Shown piece after piece: positions 21,501-33,733 of a stretch of DNA of 64,000 nt. Position 1 is the first letter of the stretch; every line of letters starts with the position of its first letter. The notes below the pieces were generated by a model, which had not been told where the DNA came from, did no database searches, and saw only the letters and a list, made by a program, of their open reading frames with translations. This DNA is from Eupeodes corollae (taxonomy: Eukaryota; Arthropoda; Insecta; Diptera; Syrphidae), in contig NC_079148.1 of NCBI RefSeq assembly GCF_945859685.1, positions 54,322,421 to 54,386,420 on the forward strand, given 5' to 3'. The translations under genes and the position numbers were made by a program.

Positions 21501-24500
21501 ACTGTCTCTGCTGTTGGTTGCGCATTTTGAATGCCTCTGCGAGTTCGCCGAGGCGTTAGGACTTCTTTTACCGGTTCCTCTTCCACAGATTCCTCCAAAA
21601 CAGGTTCAATAGGAAGAGTTTCTTTGATTTCAGGTTCCTTTGCAGGTGGTTCTTTTATAACAACAGCGCCAATATCTTTGGCAATCGGTTCTTTAACTGC
21701 TCCTCGCTTGCCTCTTGTCACTCTCCTCGTTGTAGGCTCTTCTTGGACAGGGACTTCCTCAGACTCTTCACCATCACCGGCTGGATCTGCAGCGCCAGTC
21801 AGCACTTCAAGAATGTCCTCCTGCAAGGGTTCCTCACTGACGACAGCTTCTTTTGTAACCTCGCTGGCTTCTTCGCCATCCATCATCGATTCCAGTCGAG
21901 ACTCAATATCGGACGGAGGAGCCACTAGGGAACTATGCTGACTTGTCTCTAAGTCACTAGTGATGTCACTTGATCCTCGGCTTCGAATCACACAGGCTTC
22001 ATCAGGTATAGCTTGGGCCAACGGTGTACTATTGCCCTTCGATGAGATACTTCCCAGAACCGAGGACTGCGAGTCGAAGTCTTTCTCTGACAGCGCTGGA
22101 GGCGATATGATTGTGCGGTAGTTTTCTGTGCTTTGCTGAGGCGATGGGGTCTTGAATTCCCCCTCCTTTGTTGTTGCCATAATGTTCTTGAGATGTTTGT
22201 GCTTCTTGCTCTTGGATTTCTTCTCTTTCTCCGGCTTGTCTATACTCACAGCTGAGTTGGAAGCTGCTGCAGCGGCTGCGGCTGCTGCTGCCGCAAGTGC
22301 ATTTCGTATAACATCGGTTTTGATGATCAATTTGAGTCGCTCCTTAGGTGGCTTGTCTGGGGAAATCTTCACTGTACAATAATTGAATTCCTCAGGTTCG
22401 TCGGGAACAAATGGTGCAGAAGCAGCTGGAGCAATAGATGATGCTGGAGAAGCAAATGGCGGCGGAAGGGAAGACGCCGGTATCGCTGGCAACGGTTTAA
22501 CAATCACTTTAGGAATTGGAGGACTTACAACTGTGGCACTTTGTGGATTGATAGATGTGGTGGTTGTTGTTGTTGTTGGTTGTTCCAACGGCTTCTCAGG
22601 GATGATGGCTGGACTTAGAATGGAAGTATGTGGCTCGGATGATGATACTGATACTGATACTGAAGATGATGTCGTCAACGTCGTCGTAGTTGGTATTGAA
22701 TTGAATCCAATTATGCTACTAGTGTGGTTGTTAGTGTGACTTTGGAAATCGTGCTGCGGAGAATTTAGCTGTTCCTCGCTGTCTGTGCTGACGAGGCGCG
22801 AAGTACCCTGTAATTGATATGTGAATTTATTTAGTTGCTTCTTTTTTTTAAATCAAAGTAGAACACGTTTTTTTTATTATTATTTTTTGCAATTATTACA
22901 TTTTTTTTTAACACACAAAACGTTCATAAAAGTAAAACAGGCAAGAAAAACAACAAAAATACGAATACGAAATCAAAAATGAACTTGACACTTGTACAAG
23001 TTGTTGGCTCTAATTTTAACAGCCAAACCAACAGCAAACCATTAACCCAACTCCAACCAATTGGAAATGCGCGCGGTCAGTAGTTGTCGTTTGTTATTTT
23101 TCGTATTTTACTTTTCTTTTTTCTAGTCTAGCACAATTTTGACAGGTGAATAGAAGAAGTGTGGTGAAGAAATGTAATAGAAGAACAAGCATTTGGTGAG
23201 TTTGAAGGAGCATTAGAAATTAGTACAATTTTTGGTTCTGGTTTTGTGCTGTCAGAAAAAGCAAAGCATTTTTTTTTTAAATTTCAAAACAGAATAAAAA
23301 AGTAGCATGAGAGTTGAGTGAAAGGACATAGGAGTTGGAAGATTTCAATGGCCAGTGCGATGGCTTATTAGGACGCTACTTTTATTTTCAAATTTGAATT
23401 GGTAGTTATTTGGAAGGGAATGGTTTTGTTGGTTGATTTTATAATTGAAGTATACACATGCGACCTATGGAACAGGAATAAACTTGAGGATTTTAAGTAT
23501 TGGGGATATCTTAAGAGAATAATTGTGTATGTCGCATTAGGGAATGTTCCAACTGAATTATATTACATTAGCCTATTATGAGGCCCTGTGTTTTCTCGTG
23601 CTCATTACAAAACCTATAGTTAGAACTGCTTTCAAGATCTAAAAGGCTGAGATATTATTTGAGGTTGTAATGACCAGTAATGAGAGTTGTTATTAATATT
23701 AGATTATTCCTGCTTAGAGGATACAAGTTAAAAATGGTTTGTGGTTGTAGACCTCAAGTATTAGTTTAAGCTGTCTTTTCATTGCATAGTTTGATTTGAT
23801 ATTGTTTTTGATCACATTTGTTCTTATGATGCGATAGGGCTCTGTTCTGTAGTATCACCATCTTTTTCTTAGGAATTTGAAACTTCATTGCCCTGGACAC
23901 CAAAACGTAGGTACCGCGGTACCCAATAACGTAGGGATTTATTTTACTTGCCAAGCTTATTTGGTCTACTAACGCATTTCTAAACCAATTTTAAATTGAT
24001 TGAATGGGATCGGCTTGGCTATGATGGCAATTTTGGTTGCAAGATTTTTGTTTTCATTAGAATTTCTTGGACGTTTATATATCCATCGATCTATTGGGAT
24101 ATCTAAAAAGTTTTTTTCTGAGTACATCCAGCTTTCTTGTTGATATAAATATAAAACAGATCTGGATGTACTCCAGATCTAAACAGTTCAAAATTTAAAG
24201 CACTAAAGCCAGCTTAGCGAGAATTCTGCATAAGGTCGAAATTTGGAAAAAAGATAATCTTTTCTGAGGAGGTTTGTTAGCTGCGTTAACAAACAAATTT
24301 AACGTAACTTGGGCTCGGACGTGAGTAGGGGAACACCCCAGGGTGGTGTTCTTTCGCCTCTTCTATGGCTTCTGGTCATGGATACAATTCTCGTTAAATT
24401 AGAGAGATGTGGAGTGAAGGCGGTAGCCTACGCGGATGATTTGGTGTTATTGGTGTCAGGAAAGTACACCTCTGTGATTAGTGAAATCACGGAGTCAGTT

Positions 24501-27500
24501 TTGAAGAAAGTTAGCAACTGGGCCACTAGTTGTGGACTAGGAGTTAACCAAAGTAAAACTGAACTATTGCTCTTTACCACCAAAACTAAAGTACCGCCCT
24601 TCACGCTACCTCGACTCAATGGTCATATCCTATCATTGTTTTCCAGTGCAAAATATTTGGGAGTTATACTCGACCCTAAACTAAACTGGAACTAAATATT
24701 GAAGTACGGGTTAAGAAGGCCTGTGTTGCCTTCTACGCCTGCAGCAAAACTTTCGGCAAAAAGTGGGGACTTCAGTCGAAGATGATTTTATGGACGTACA
24801 CAGCCGTAGTACGTCCAATCTTAACATATGGGTCGATTGTGTGGTGGCCTGCTGTTAGCAAAGCCTATAATACTGATAAGCTAAAGAAGGTTCAGAGAAC
24901 AGCTTGCGTGGGCACCACAGGGGACATGCGTACTTGCCCAACGGACGCCTTAAACGTTATTTTGGATCTTCTACCAATCGAACTTTTTATTAAATACATA
25001 GTTTCCTGAAGCGCTATAAGGTTGAAGGAATCAAACAGCTGGTTGTCAAAACCCATCCAGAGAAGGTTGGGAGGATGACATCGTGTCGATAGGTTTCGAC
25101 ACAACCATCTTTACTGACGGCTCAAAGATGGAGTGCGGAGTTGGTTCTGGGATCTTTTCTGAGTTCCTAAATGTAGCCAAATCCTTTAGGCTTCCTGTCT
25201 TTGCTAGCGTTTTTCAGGCTGAACTGCTGGCAATAAGGGAGGCATGTAAGATACTTAACTTAAACAAAACCCAAAACAAAACCGAAATGTGGCTATCTTT
25301 ACAGACAGTCAGGCAGCTGTCAAAGCCATTAACTCAGCCATATCCTCATCTAAATTGGTCCCGCAATGTCGGGATGAGCTTGCGAACCTGAATATTAACC
25401 TCGTTGTCCTGATCTGGGTTCCGGGCCATAGTGGTATCGTGGGAAATGAACGGGCTGACGAGCTAGCCAGGCAAGGATCGGCCCTTCATAGCTCACTTGC
25501 GGAAATGGTTAACATTCCTCTTGTTGCTATGAAGAGTAAAATCTTTTCTATCTACCAAACTGAATCAAGGCGAAGGTGGGCAATTTACCCAACTGCATTA
25601 TATCTAGTAAGATATGGCCCACCTATAACAAAACCCGTACAAACGATCTTCTATGCAGGCCAAGGCAAGACATAGCCAGAATTGTTGCGGTTTGTACCGG
25701 ACATTGGCCTATAGGAGTTCATGCAGAGAAGTTGGGTATCTCTTACAACACCTTTTGCCGTAGTTGTAGTGACATGGTGAAAGTGAAACCATAATCCATT
25801 TCCTCTGCAAATGTCCTGCTTTGGCAAACACCAGAATGAAACGCTTCGGAAAAGCATTCTTTCAAGAACTCGATGAGCTATCTGAGACAAAGATTAGAGA
25901 CCTAATCTTTTTTCTCAATGCGACAATCGCTATGAAGCTTCTCTATCAATCTATCCCTTTCAATCAAAGGTCAAACGGAAAACCCACAAGTTATTATTGA
26001 GAAGTAATTGCATTCACATAGATTGACAGTGGTGGCATCATTGGACCTCTTTTCTTTGAAAACAATGCTGGAAACAACGTTTCCGCCATTTGTTTATACT
26101 AGTGAAGATATAGATTTAAACAACATCCCATCAACCTTGAATGACTAATGTTATGTTAACAGTCTTGAAAATATTTGGATTATTTAAGGCCAAGTTACCC
26201 TACAGCCTAAAACCATCAGCAAGGTATTGAAAAATTGGAGTAATAGGAGCCATCTAAGACCGCCACTCGATCGACGTTGTGTCCCATAGTTTATGTGAAA
26301 GTTAAACTAAATAAATTGGGTGGCGCAATAGTCCGTTTGAGAACAAGGACCTAGTGACTGACAACTCTCAACCATTCCTGTGTGCGAGTACTGCTGTCTG
26401 GGATGAAAGGGCCCTACAGTTTTAAGCCGAATCCAAACGGCAAATTTGAGAAAGCACTTTTTCATGACAAGAGTTACTCTTGGAGAATTTGTCAATTCCT
26501 AGGAAGAAGCATAATTTTTAACAACAAACTTGTATTTGGCTACCACCCTTTATAACTTTGATTAAAACTTAGTTTGGTTTTTTGCCTTGGGGCCCAGAGG
26601 TTTAGTACACCAAAAGCTGGCTTTGTAGTTTACTAAAAATGCACTTAAAGTTTTTTCATAAACACTTACAGACGCAAAGGTATTAGGTTCATCAATTATT
26701 TTGCGTTTTTTGAAAACAATGTCAGAAAAGTGTTAAAAAAGAGAGCGTGTTATGTAGCTACTTATTTAAAATCTGTGAGAAAAGAGATACAAACAATTGA
26801 AAACTTACTGCTTGGCTAGCGACGTGATTAAGTCATTTGATATGTAGTTTTTGGTTTAAAGTAGCCAAGCAGATTTTTAATTTAAAATAGCTTAACAACC
26901 TTTCAATTGAAAAAAAAATTGTTCATTGCCTTCTACTTTTAATTATATGGTATCTCTATTGAAAAAGCTTTTATCTAGTTTGTAAACAAATTTACCTTAG
27001 ATATCCTAAGGACAATCGGAGGATGTTCAACGCTCGGTGTCTTAACTGGAGGAGGTAATGGTGGTGGCGCTACTGGAACAATAACTGGACTCCTAACAGG
27101 CAAAATGTCCGGTTCCGGTTCGTGATGTAGTTCAGGTTCAGATTCAGGCGAAACTGCTGCTTTAGGCACAATAATATCTTTCAACGGGGTCGGACAACGT
27201 TCGTATTCGTCTTCCTCATTGTAATTGACAACTTTTCGACTGCGTGAAGTGACTCGCGACGGCGGAGCTTCAGGTTTAAGTTTCTTCTCTTCTTTCTTCT
27301 TTTTAGGCTTTACTATTCGTTCCGATGAAGTCGAATTCTTCCGCTCAGCGGGAGCTTTTGGTACTTTCAATTTGATTTGACTTCGATGGTGCGAGGTCGA
27401 TGAGGAGCCACTTGCCGGATAGATGTCTCTAATTGGCGATGGCGGCGCCCTTGGTAAATGCTGAATTAGTTGTGCAGGAATAAGAGTCGCCGCCGAATTG

Positions 27501-27772
27501 CGGCTCTTGAAGAATTTCTTTGGTTTTGGTGCTTCTCGTGTGGGCGATGAGTCCCCCTCACCGGTGCTTCCCGTAGCAGCATCAGGACTCTGTCCAGGAC
27601 TTAAATCGGCTGTTATCGACTGCAGAGCATAGGTGCGGGTCGATGTAAAACCCATCTTGCCCCATTTTCCAACTGTGCCAGCCGAACGAGCGGCAGTGGG
27701 GCGATTTGTGTTTTCTTTTTCTTTGATCAGAGAATCCAAAGGCACGACTATGTGCTTGCCCCAACGAGCCAT
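18514..27772 (-). CDS. wapl: Wings apart-like (Wapl), cohesin release factor
   Basis: Six minus-strand coding exons: 27772-26996, 22807-19448, 19380-19223, 19149-19064, 18992-18802 and 18711-18514, in total 1589 residues (fly Wapl is about 1700). Wapl with Pds5 opens the Smc3-Scc1 gate of cohesin and drives its release from chromatin. The conserved N terminus MARWGKHIVVPLDSLIKEKE fixes the start; no in-frame ATG lies upstream before a stop. Residues 260-1000 are low-complexity, with a polyalanine run near 430, Lys-rich and Pro/Glu-rich tracts. The WAPL domain runs from about 1020 (KEYYTVVRNVKTAHQIQEFG) to about 1520 (LQKAGHHMEHTLKGSYTG, VLEKYYTFMN). All splice sites are GT-AG and phases agree. 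Intron 1 is 4.2 kb and holds a LINE and a SINE. A 5' non-coding exon is possible but not identified. Confidence 0.97.
22257..22305 (-). repeat. GCN-repeat (polyalanine) tract within wapl exon 2
   Basis: On the minus strand mixed GCA/GCC/GCT codons encode a run of about thirteen alanines near residue 430, flanked by ALA and SNSA. Codons are mixed rather than a pure triplet run, so it is probably fairly stable. Confidence 0.85.
24295..25990 (+). mobile_element. RNase H-bearing LINE (I/LOA-like) in wapl intron 1, antisense to wapl
   Basis: RT palm at 24309-24690: RGTPQGGVLSPLLWLLVMD, then AVAYADDLVLLVSG with the YADD catalytic box, and LGVILDPKLNWN. After frame breaks there is a thumb region (LWTYTAVVRPILTYGSIVWW, 24780). 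An RNase H domain follows at 25100-25480: FTDGSKMECGVGSGIF, FQAELLAIREA, FTDSQAAVKAI and WVPGHSGIVGNERADELA, which carry the D-E-D-D ligands. A C-terminal zinc-knuckle-like segment (TFCRSC, FLCKCPAL) lies near 25750-25820. At least four frameshifts are present. RNase H places it in the I/LOA group. The 5' half is missing. Confidence 0.88.
26306..26511 (-). mobile_element. tRNA-derived SINE, 5'-truncated copy
   Basis: About 200 bp, clearly the same family as the copies at 38.8, 42.3 and 51.3 kb. It starts at the tail side (AAATTGGGTGGCGCAATAG) and stops at CCTAGGAAGAAGCA, so the tRNA-like head with the A and B boxes is missing. Same orientation as wapl, within intron 1. Confidence 0.8.
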
Positions 27773-28680
27773 TTCGTCGGGTTCAAGTTTAACTATTCTA
27801 TTCAAATTTCTAAACCATATACTTTGCACATGTTCTTATTTATTTAATTTCTTTGATTATTTAAATACTAAACACTTTGGGTTGTTTATATTTACGTTTT
27901 TTGTTTTGAGCAGAAGACAGGAGACGGAGTAAAAATGTACAAAAAAGAAAATTGCATGAGTTCACTTTCGTGGTGAATTTCTAAAAAGAAGAGCTGTACG
28001 TATAGAGTATAGTATCAAAATGTCAAACGATTAATGAAAGGCGAAGGAAAAATGGAAATTTTAATAAATTTCAAGTTTTTAGCAGCAAAACACACACAAT
28101 TATTTGATTCTTTTATTCAAATTGAAACAAATAATCTATTTACATTCCGAAACAGTGTAAATAAAATGGAAGGGACACAATTTACAACCAGAAAAGCGCG
28201 ATTGACTGCACAACATATAATATGGTGGGACTTTCAACGAATGCTTTTTTCCAAGAGATTTAATCACAAATTAGAGATCGATAAAACGCGCCCGGTAATG
28301 CAAATGTAATATCATTCGATAGATTATGGAAGTAAGAAGGGTAATTGGTATGATTTAATAATAAAATATATAACTTTTACAAAGTGAATGGCAATGTTTT
28401 GTTGAAACTACGTTTTCACTGGTTTATGTACAACGGGGCCATTTTTATTTTTCTGAAAGTTTCTTTTGCACAATATTCACCATAGTGTTTTTGTAGTAGA
28501 TTTTTTTGATTGAGAATGTAGAGGAATGGTATTTGAAAGACAGGGTTGTGTTTATAAAGTATGGTTTGGTTTTCCATCAAGTGGGAGCAATTTTAAATTA
28601 TTCAAGCAAGTCGCCTCATTTGCAATTTCAACAAATTAAAACACAGTTGATATTTTCATGCCAGTTAAATAAAAATATTT
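27773..28680. other. Upstream of wapl
   Basis: Contains the wapl 5' UTR and promoter on the minus strand. No clear TATA box or known fly core motif was identified. A 91-codon + frame at 28034 has no family resemblance and overlaps the likely promoter. Confidence 0.4.
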
Positions 28681-28689
28681 TCAACGTTT

Positions 28690-29060
28690 TGTCAAAACAA
28701 GTTATCAACACGATATTTGATAATAGTTGATAATTATCAACAAAACTAATGAATCGGTATTATGGTGATCAATTATCAATATTTTTGATAAATAGTGAAT
28801 TCATAGGTCTATTGTGAATAGCTTTATTGATAAACTCGATATTACGGCTATCAAACATATTGATACCCATCAAATATTCTATCAGCTACAAAATCTTCGT
28901 TGACAAATGTATCAAATATTTGTAAATGGTAAAGAATTGTAATTTAAATACGATTTACCTATAAAAGTTTTTTTTGTAGTTTGAATTGAATATACAAATT
29001 GAAGAACGAAATGCCTTTGTATATATAATTGAATAGTACTATCATAGTACAGTGTTGTCG
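28690..29060 (+). repeat. PIF/Harbinger-derived repeat, left copy of an inverted pair
   Basis: Two blocks match the reverse complement of 32.6-33.0 kb. One is GGTATTATGGTGATCAA followed by TATTGTGAATAG (28750-28830). The other is GCCTTTGTATATATAATTG followed by GAATAGTACTATCATAGTA (29013-29048). The partner copy includes a SANT-like frame, so both are inferred to be internally deleted copies of one Harbinger-type element. Confidence 0.5.
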
Positions 29061-30701
29061 AGTGTCCTGTTGGCTGTGGTTGGTTACAGTACGTACATAC
29101 GCCAGTGCTAAGTTTCGTCGTGTGTCGTGTCGTCCTGTTCCCGTCCCTATAACAACCACACCACACAATTCAGTCGATGGTTGTGACAAATTGTCGCAGT
29201 ATAGTTGTAGTACAGGGCGAGAAATGCAACAAGTTTATGGTTCATTATAAAATATCATCTACGATCACGTATACGAAAGTGGTAATTTCCCTATCACCAG
29301 GACTATCTTCCTATATAAAAATATAACACCTATAAAATTGCAAAACAGTAAATGTTTCCAACAAACTGGAATTCAGTAGAAAAATATATAGATTTTAAGT
29401 TGGTGGAGCAAGATTTCAATGAGATTTTGTTAAGATATGTAGAGAAGATGTTAAATTTGGTGAGAAGATGTTAATTTTGCAGATGAAAGCAAATTTAAAA
29501 AAGAAAAGAATGGGTTATACAATTAGGAAAATAATACTTGTTAACAGACAATCAATAAATAAAACTGAATATTAATGACTGTATATTTAACAAAACTTAC
29601 CTGAAAATAAATATAAAACTTCTCCAAACAGCAAATAAATTAGTCTTGTTATTATTTCAATTTTAATCTGTAAAATATCACTTGTTTTGATTAATTTTCA
29701 CTTTCATTGAATTCGCAACAATTGTGTTTTGTTTTCTTTTTTATTTTCGTTGTCAAAATACTTACCTCGCTGTTGATCTGTCAAAACTGGGAACAACTCA
29801 AGTTGGGCCACGTTCGCATTGCAGTTCTAGGGCGCGCCTATACTTTCTGCATGATTTTTTCTGTTTTTAGCAAAACTTTTCATAAAAATCATAGAATTTG
29901 TTTGCCAAAAGCAGTCAAATATTATTTTTAGCACAGTTTTTACTAAAAAGAAGTTGCAAAATTAATTTTTCTTAAAATATTGCATTTATTTTTCAATTTT
30001 TGAATTCAACGGATCTCTTTTTTGAACGGCTGAGTTCACCTCATAGTTTTTTCCCCCGCGGTCGAGCAATGTGGGCACAAATTCCATAACAACTACATTC
30101 ATAATGGCTTGGTCCCATAAGAAATGCACGGGACCACTAACACATGCTTCGCCTTATGGACAAAATCCTCCCAATTTAGCTTGTAGGCCGAAAGAGAGCA
30201 AACCCATTAAGTCGGGACTCTAGATAATATATTTCCTCTATGAGTACTATCATGAAGAAGGAACGCTCGACCTGACATCTTCTTACGACTTCCTAAACAA
30301 TTCGTTCCACATGTTTTGCATGTGGAATGTATTGGGGTGGGAGTAAAAACGAGCGAGAATTCCAACATAAAATAATAAATTTCCAGATTATTAAAAAAAA
30401 AAGGGGAGGATAAATAAGAATGTATACAAATTCAGCGAAAGTTCGAGGGAGTCAATGAAAATACATTTTTGTTATAATTTATTATTTATATTTTGTATAA
30501 TTTGTTATTTTTATTGTTTGATTGGTTGATTGGCAATTAAATCATTTAAAAAAACACACAGGGCAAAAAATAGAAGAAAAATTAGAATATACATTTTTTG
30601 TGGTTGCCAATTAGAAAAATTAAGGTTTTCCCTATTTTTTTCTAATCATTTTAAAATGAGACAAATATTTTTAAACCAAGCTTATAATAGTGCGAACATT
30701 T
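29061..30701. other. Unassigned repeat-like DNA between repeats
   Basis: Non-coding AT-rich DNA and, at about 30000-30360, a less AT-rich patch with a TTCCACATG/CATGTGGAA inverted pair (30307-30330) and a transposon end (see 30209). No protein family was recognised. Confidence 0.35.
30209..30242 (-). repeat. End of a P-like DNA transposon
   Basis: Read on the minus strand, it starts CATAGAGGAAATATATTATC and continues to GAGTCCCGAC. The first bases match the 13-14 bp arms of the footprint at 16110. The length and the GTCCCG near the inner edge resemble the 31-bp P-element terminal repeat as I recall it. The 8 bp just outside (AGTACTAT, 30243-30250) also occur at 29035-29042, but no matching left inverted repeat follows there. 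Confidence 0.5.
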
Positions 30702-31290
30702 TTAACTTAACATAGGAAGTTATTGTAATGGGTCCGGTTTGTCAAATTCAAAATTTTGACATTTCTCGACGTTCAAGGTCCCTAGAGTCGAAAAAAAAGA
30801 TTTTTAGAGAGTTGTCTGTGCGTGCGTGTGTACGTATATGCATACGTTCGTGCATCCGTAAGTTTGGGAACTTTTTTCGTCATCCATAGCTCAAGAACCA
30901 GTGGAGATATCGACTTCAAATAAATATTGTTACACAGATAATAATGCAGAAAGATGCAAAAAGGGCTCTCAAGAAAATTGCATGGGTGGTTTTTTTGACA
31001 TAGTAATTTGAAAAAAGAGTAAATATTTTGATTAACCCTAAATATCTCACGAAAGATACCAAAGAAATATATTTTTTGAAAAATTCCAATTAACGTTTTT
31101 TTATAAATCAAAAAAACTGAAAAACAAAATATTATTCGCCTAGAAAATTATACGAACAAAAAATGATTTTATCTCCAAAACTATTTTATGTAACGAAAAA
31201 TAACGTTTTTGAAATCTGGTAAAATTATGAGAAAAATTTAATTGACAGTTTTTGTACAAAATATAAAAAAATAAAAAATGTATTTAATTT
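30702..31290 (+). repeat. Palindrome-headed repeat family, copy A (5' part only)
   Basis: Starts TTTAACTTAACATAGGAAGTTATTG and shares long stretches with copies B (45542), C (48774) and D (60726): GACATTTCTCGACGTTC, CCTAGAGTCGAAAAAA and a GCTCAAGAACC...GATATCGACTTCAAAT block. It ends within the first of the internal repeats. No coding potential was recognised. Confidence 0.75.
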
Positions 31291-32580
31291 TGATTTGAAA
31301 TTTGATGTGTATTTCTTCAATGTTAAGGTTTTTTTTATCTTTATTCCTTAATCAAATTCCTTAAAATTAGAATGTCATTTTTAAAACGTGATTACTTAAA
31401 TAATTAATTACACCTGACAAACCAAAACCATTTGACCTTTTTCCTAAGAACGGAATAAGCAAGAAGAAGATAGTGTAGTAATCTTTAGCCATTTGTCCGT
31501 TTTTTAAAACAACCAAAATGAGGGTGAGAAGAATAGAAGGTTTTGTTACCTTTTTGGTTTAATACATTAATTTAACAAAATTATTCCCTAGAAACTTCCG
31601 TACATTTTTGTCTACGCAACAACCTGTCAACCTAAACAAAAACTGTCGTACTTATTTATGTACCTATTTTAACTCCAAAACGATAAATATAGAAAATATG
31701 TTTTAAAATTGGGAAAACATGCATACATTGGCTTTTTTCCAATTCTAACACAGTTGTTTAGAAAAAAGTCTGAAGCTACTATTAGAAGTTCAACGTAATC
31801 GGTCAATGCGTTGACTCTTTGACGTCAAATAGGCTTCATTTGTAGATCTACAATAATTAAAAATCACAAAATAATTATGTAATATGCTTACACTGTACCA
31901 ATTTTAACATTTTTTTACACCCTAATATGAAAAAAAATAAAAATAACGTTGGCTTAAATAAAAATTATTTTGTCTAATCGTGTGATAGTCAACATCTTAA
32001 GCATTGAAGCTTTGAACGTTGACACAAAATATTTATATGTTTTTATGACGTCACAGAGTCAATGCGTTGGCCCTTTAAGTTCATTGTTTAATTCTAGCTT
32101 GAGTCATGACTTGACTTCAATTACGAAACGACTTTAGTCCTTACAATTCAGCTTAATACACACCAACCTCCTTAATACTTACTTTTCTACATACCTACTT
32201 AACCCACCCACTACCCACATTACAATAAAAAAAAAATTTAAAAATACCTACATCGAACGTATTGCTATGGAAAAATTCAAAATATGGCAACGTAGCATTC
32301 TATTAAAACTTAAATTTGAAAACGTTGCTTTTAAATTTTCAGATTTCACAAAAATAGAAAATCTAAAATCAAATGAATACAATTTTCTGCTAACAAACCT
32401 AAAACACATACAACTAAATGTATTGTATATGCATACCTTCTATACATTGATAAGTAAGAATAAAACAAATCTCAGGTAACGTTGGCAACGACTGATTTTT
32501 GTTTACATTTGAGTAATTTATTTTATTTATTTATTTCAATATTTTTATACTTCCAGTCGCTCTTAGATTCCACACCAAAT
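31291..32580. other. AT-rich DNA, nothing recognised
   Basis: A pair of GTCAATGCGTTG words (near 31803 and 32060) suggests another short repeat. No gene was recognised. Confidence 0.35.
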
Positions 32581-33060
32581 TTCCGTACACACAGCGCCCT
32601 CATGGTCCGCCTTTCGTACCAAAATTTTCTGTTCCATGATAATACTATTCAGTTTATATACAAAGGAAATGCCTTCATTATAATTGTTTTTTGAAGGCAA
32701 TTGTACTGAGGATTTTCCTCCATTAGTTCCACAAGCCTTTCTATTTATTTTCTGTTGCTAACTGTTCTACTCCTAAAAAAACAAAATATTATTAAGAAAA
32801 AAGAGACATTTATTTAAAGAAAACAACTTACATTATTCCGCCGAAATTATTTGTAGACCAAAACACAAGAACTCAACACAAATGACAATTGACAAACGTC
32901 AAACACCAAACAAAACCTATTCACAATATATTGATTAGTATTCAAAATGGGTAAAAAATTATCATTTGATACTCATAATACCAACTTATCAATAAATTAA
33001 TAGAAGTTATTAGTTATCAAATAATTGAAAGTTAATAGCCATAATAGGGCTGTCATACTT
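32580..33060 (-). repeat. PIF/Harbinger-derived repeat with SANT-like fragment, right copy of an inverted pair
   Basis: Read on the minus strand: terminal sequence with GGTATTATGAGTATCAA and TATTGTGAATAGG, an untranslated leader, a possible intron (GTAAGT near 32831 to TTTTTTAG near 32772), then a frame reading IERLVELMEENPQ that matches the start of the SANT/Myb-like protein at 15.7 kb (CRLVQLMEQN). The frame is then lost, apparently by internal deletion, and the GCATTTCCTTTGTATATA block follows. The partner copy is at 28690-29060. Confidence 0.55.
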
Positions 33061-33684
33061 AACAAAAAGGTATGAGAATAGAAGGTTTAATTTTGAATAA
33101 CCCGCTTTTGGGTAGTTATTCGAGCTGTCATTTTTTGACATTTTATAAGAAAAAATAATTGCTAAAACAGATCTGCATCCAAAACATACGCGCATGCTCT
33201 GTCATGGGTAAATTCAGATTTCCTTCAATAACTGATTTTTTTCGTGACGTACGGAACACAATATACTTTTTTGTTAATTATTGCAAAAACTTGTAACTTC
33301 ATTGTGGTAGAGCTGTAAGTTCCCATCTGGATATTTATTTTTAAATTGAATTAGTAGAGATCAAAGGCAGACCTGAAGATTTGATCTTGTTTTGACAGAT
33401 CCAAATATATAAATAAGATAAATAGTCATGTTAAGCAAAATGAGAGCACTACATATGTTTTTTTTTTATTTCACAAAGAATTTATTTCAAAGAAATACAA
33501 TATCAGTGCTGGCAGTCCAAGGTTTGATTCTTCGCAATATTGGCTGCAATGGTTCTGCAGAGCGCTGCGCTGCATGCAGAATTTATTCAAATGTTTCCCC
33601 ATAAGACCCCGGTAATTTAAATTTGATGCATGAAAAAAGGTACACATCTGTCTTAATCTTAAGTCATTACGAAAAATAGAACGA
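33061..33684. other. AT-rich DNA between repeats
   Basis: No gene, promoter or repeat end could be supported. Confidence 0.3.
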
Positions 33685-33733
33685 TACATGCTTCAAGTAG
33701 TACCCGTAGCGTGATGGTTAGTGCGTTGAACTG

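Noticed and set aside
19584..22739. Long open frames on the + strand opposite wapl (up to 174 codons)
   Set aside because: They are antisense shadows of the long low-complexity wapl exon, with no family resemblance and no splice or promoter support.
28034..28309. 91-codon + frame upstream of wapl
   Set aside because: No recognisable domain, AT-driven composition, lies in the probable wapl promoter.
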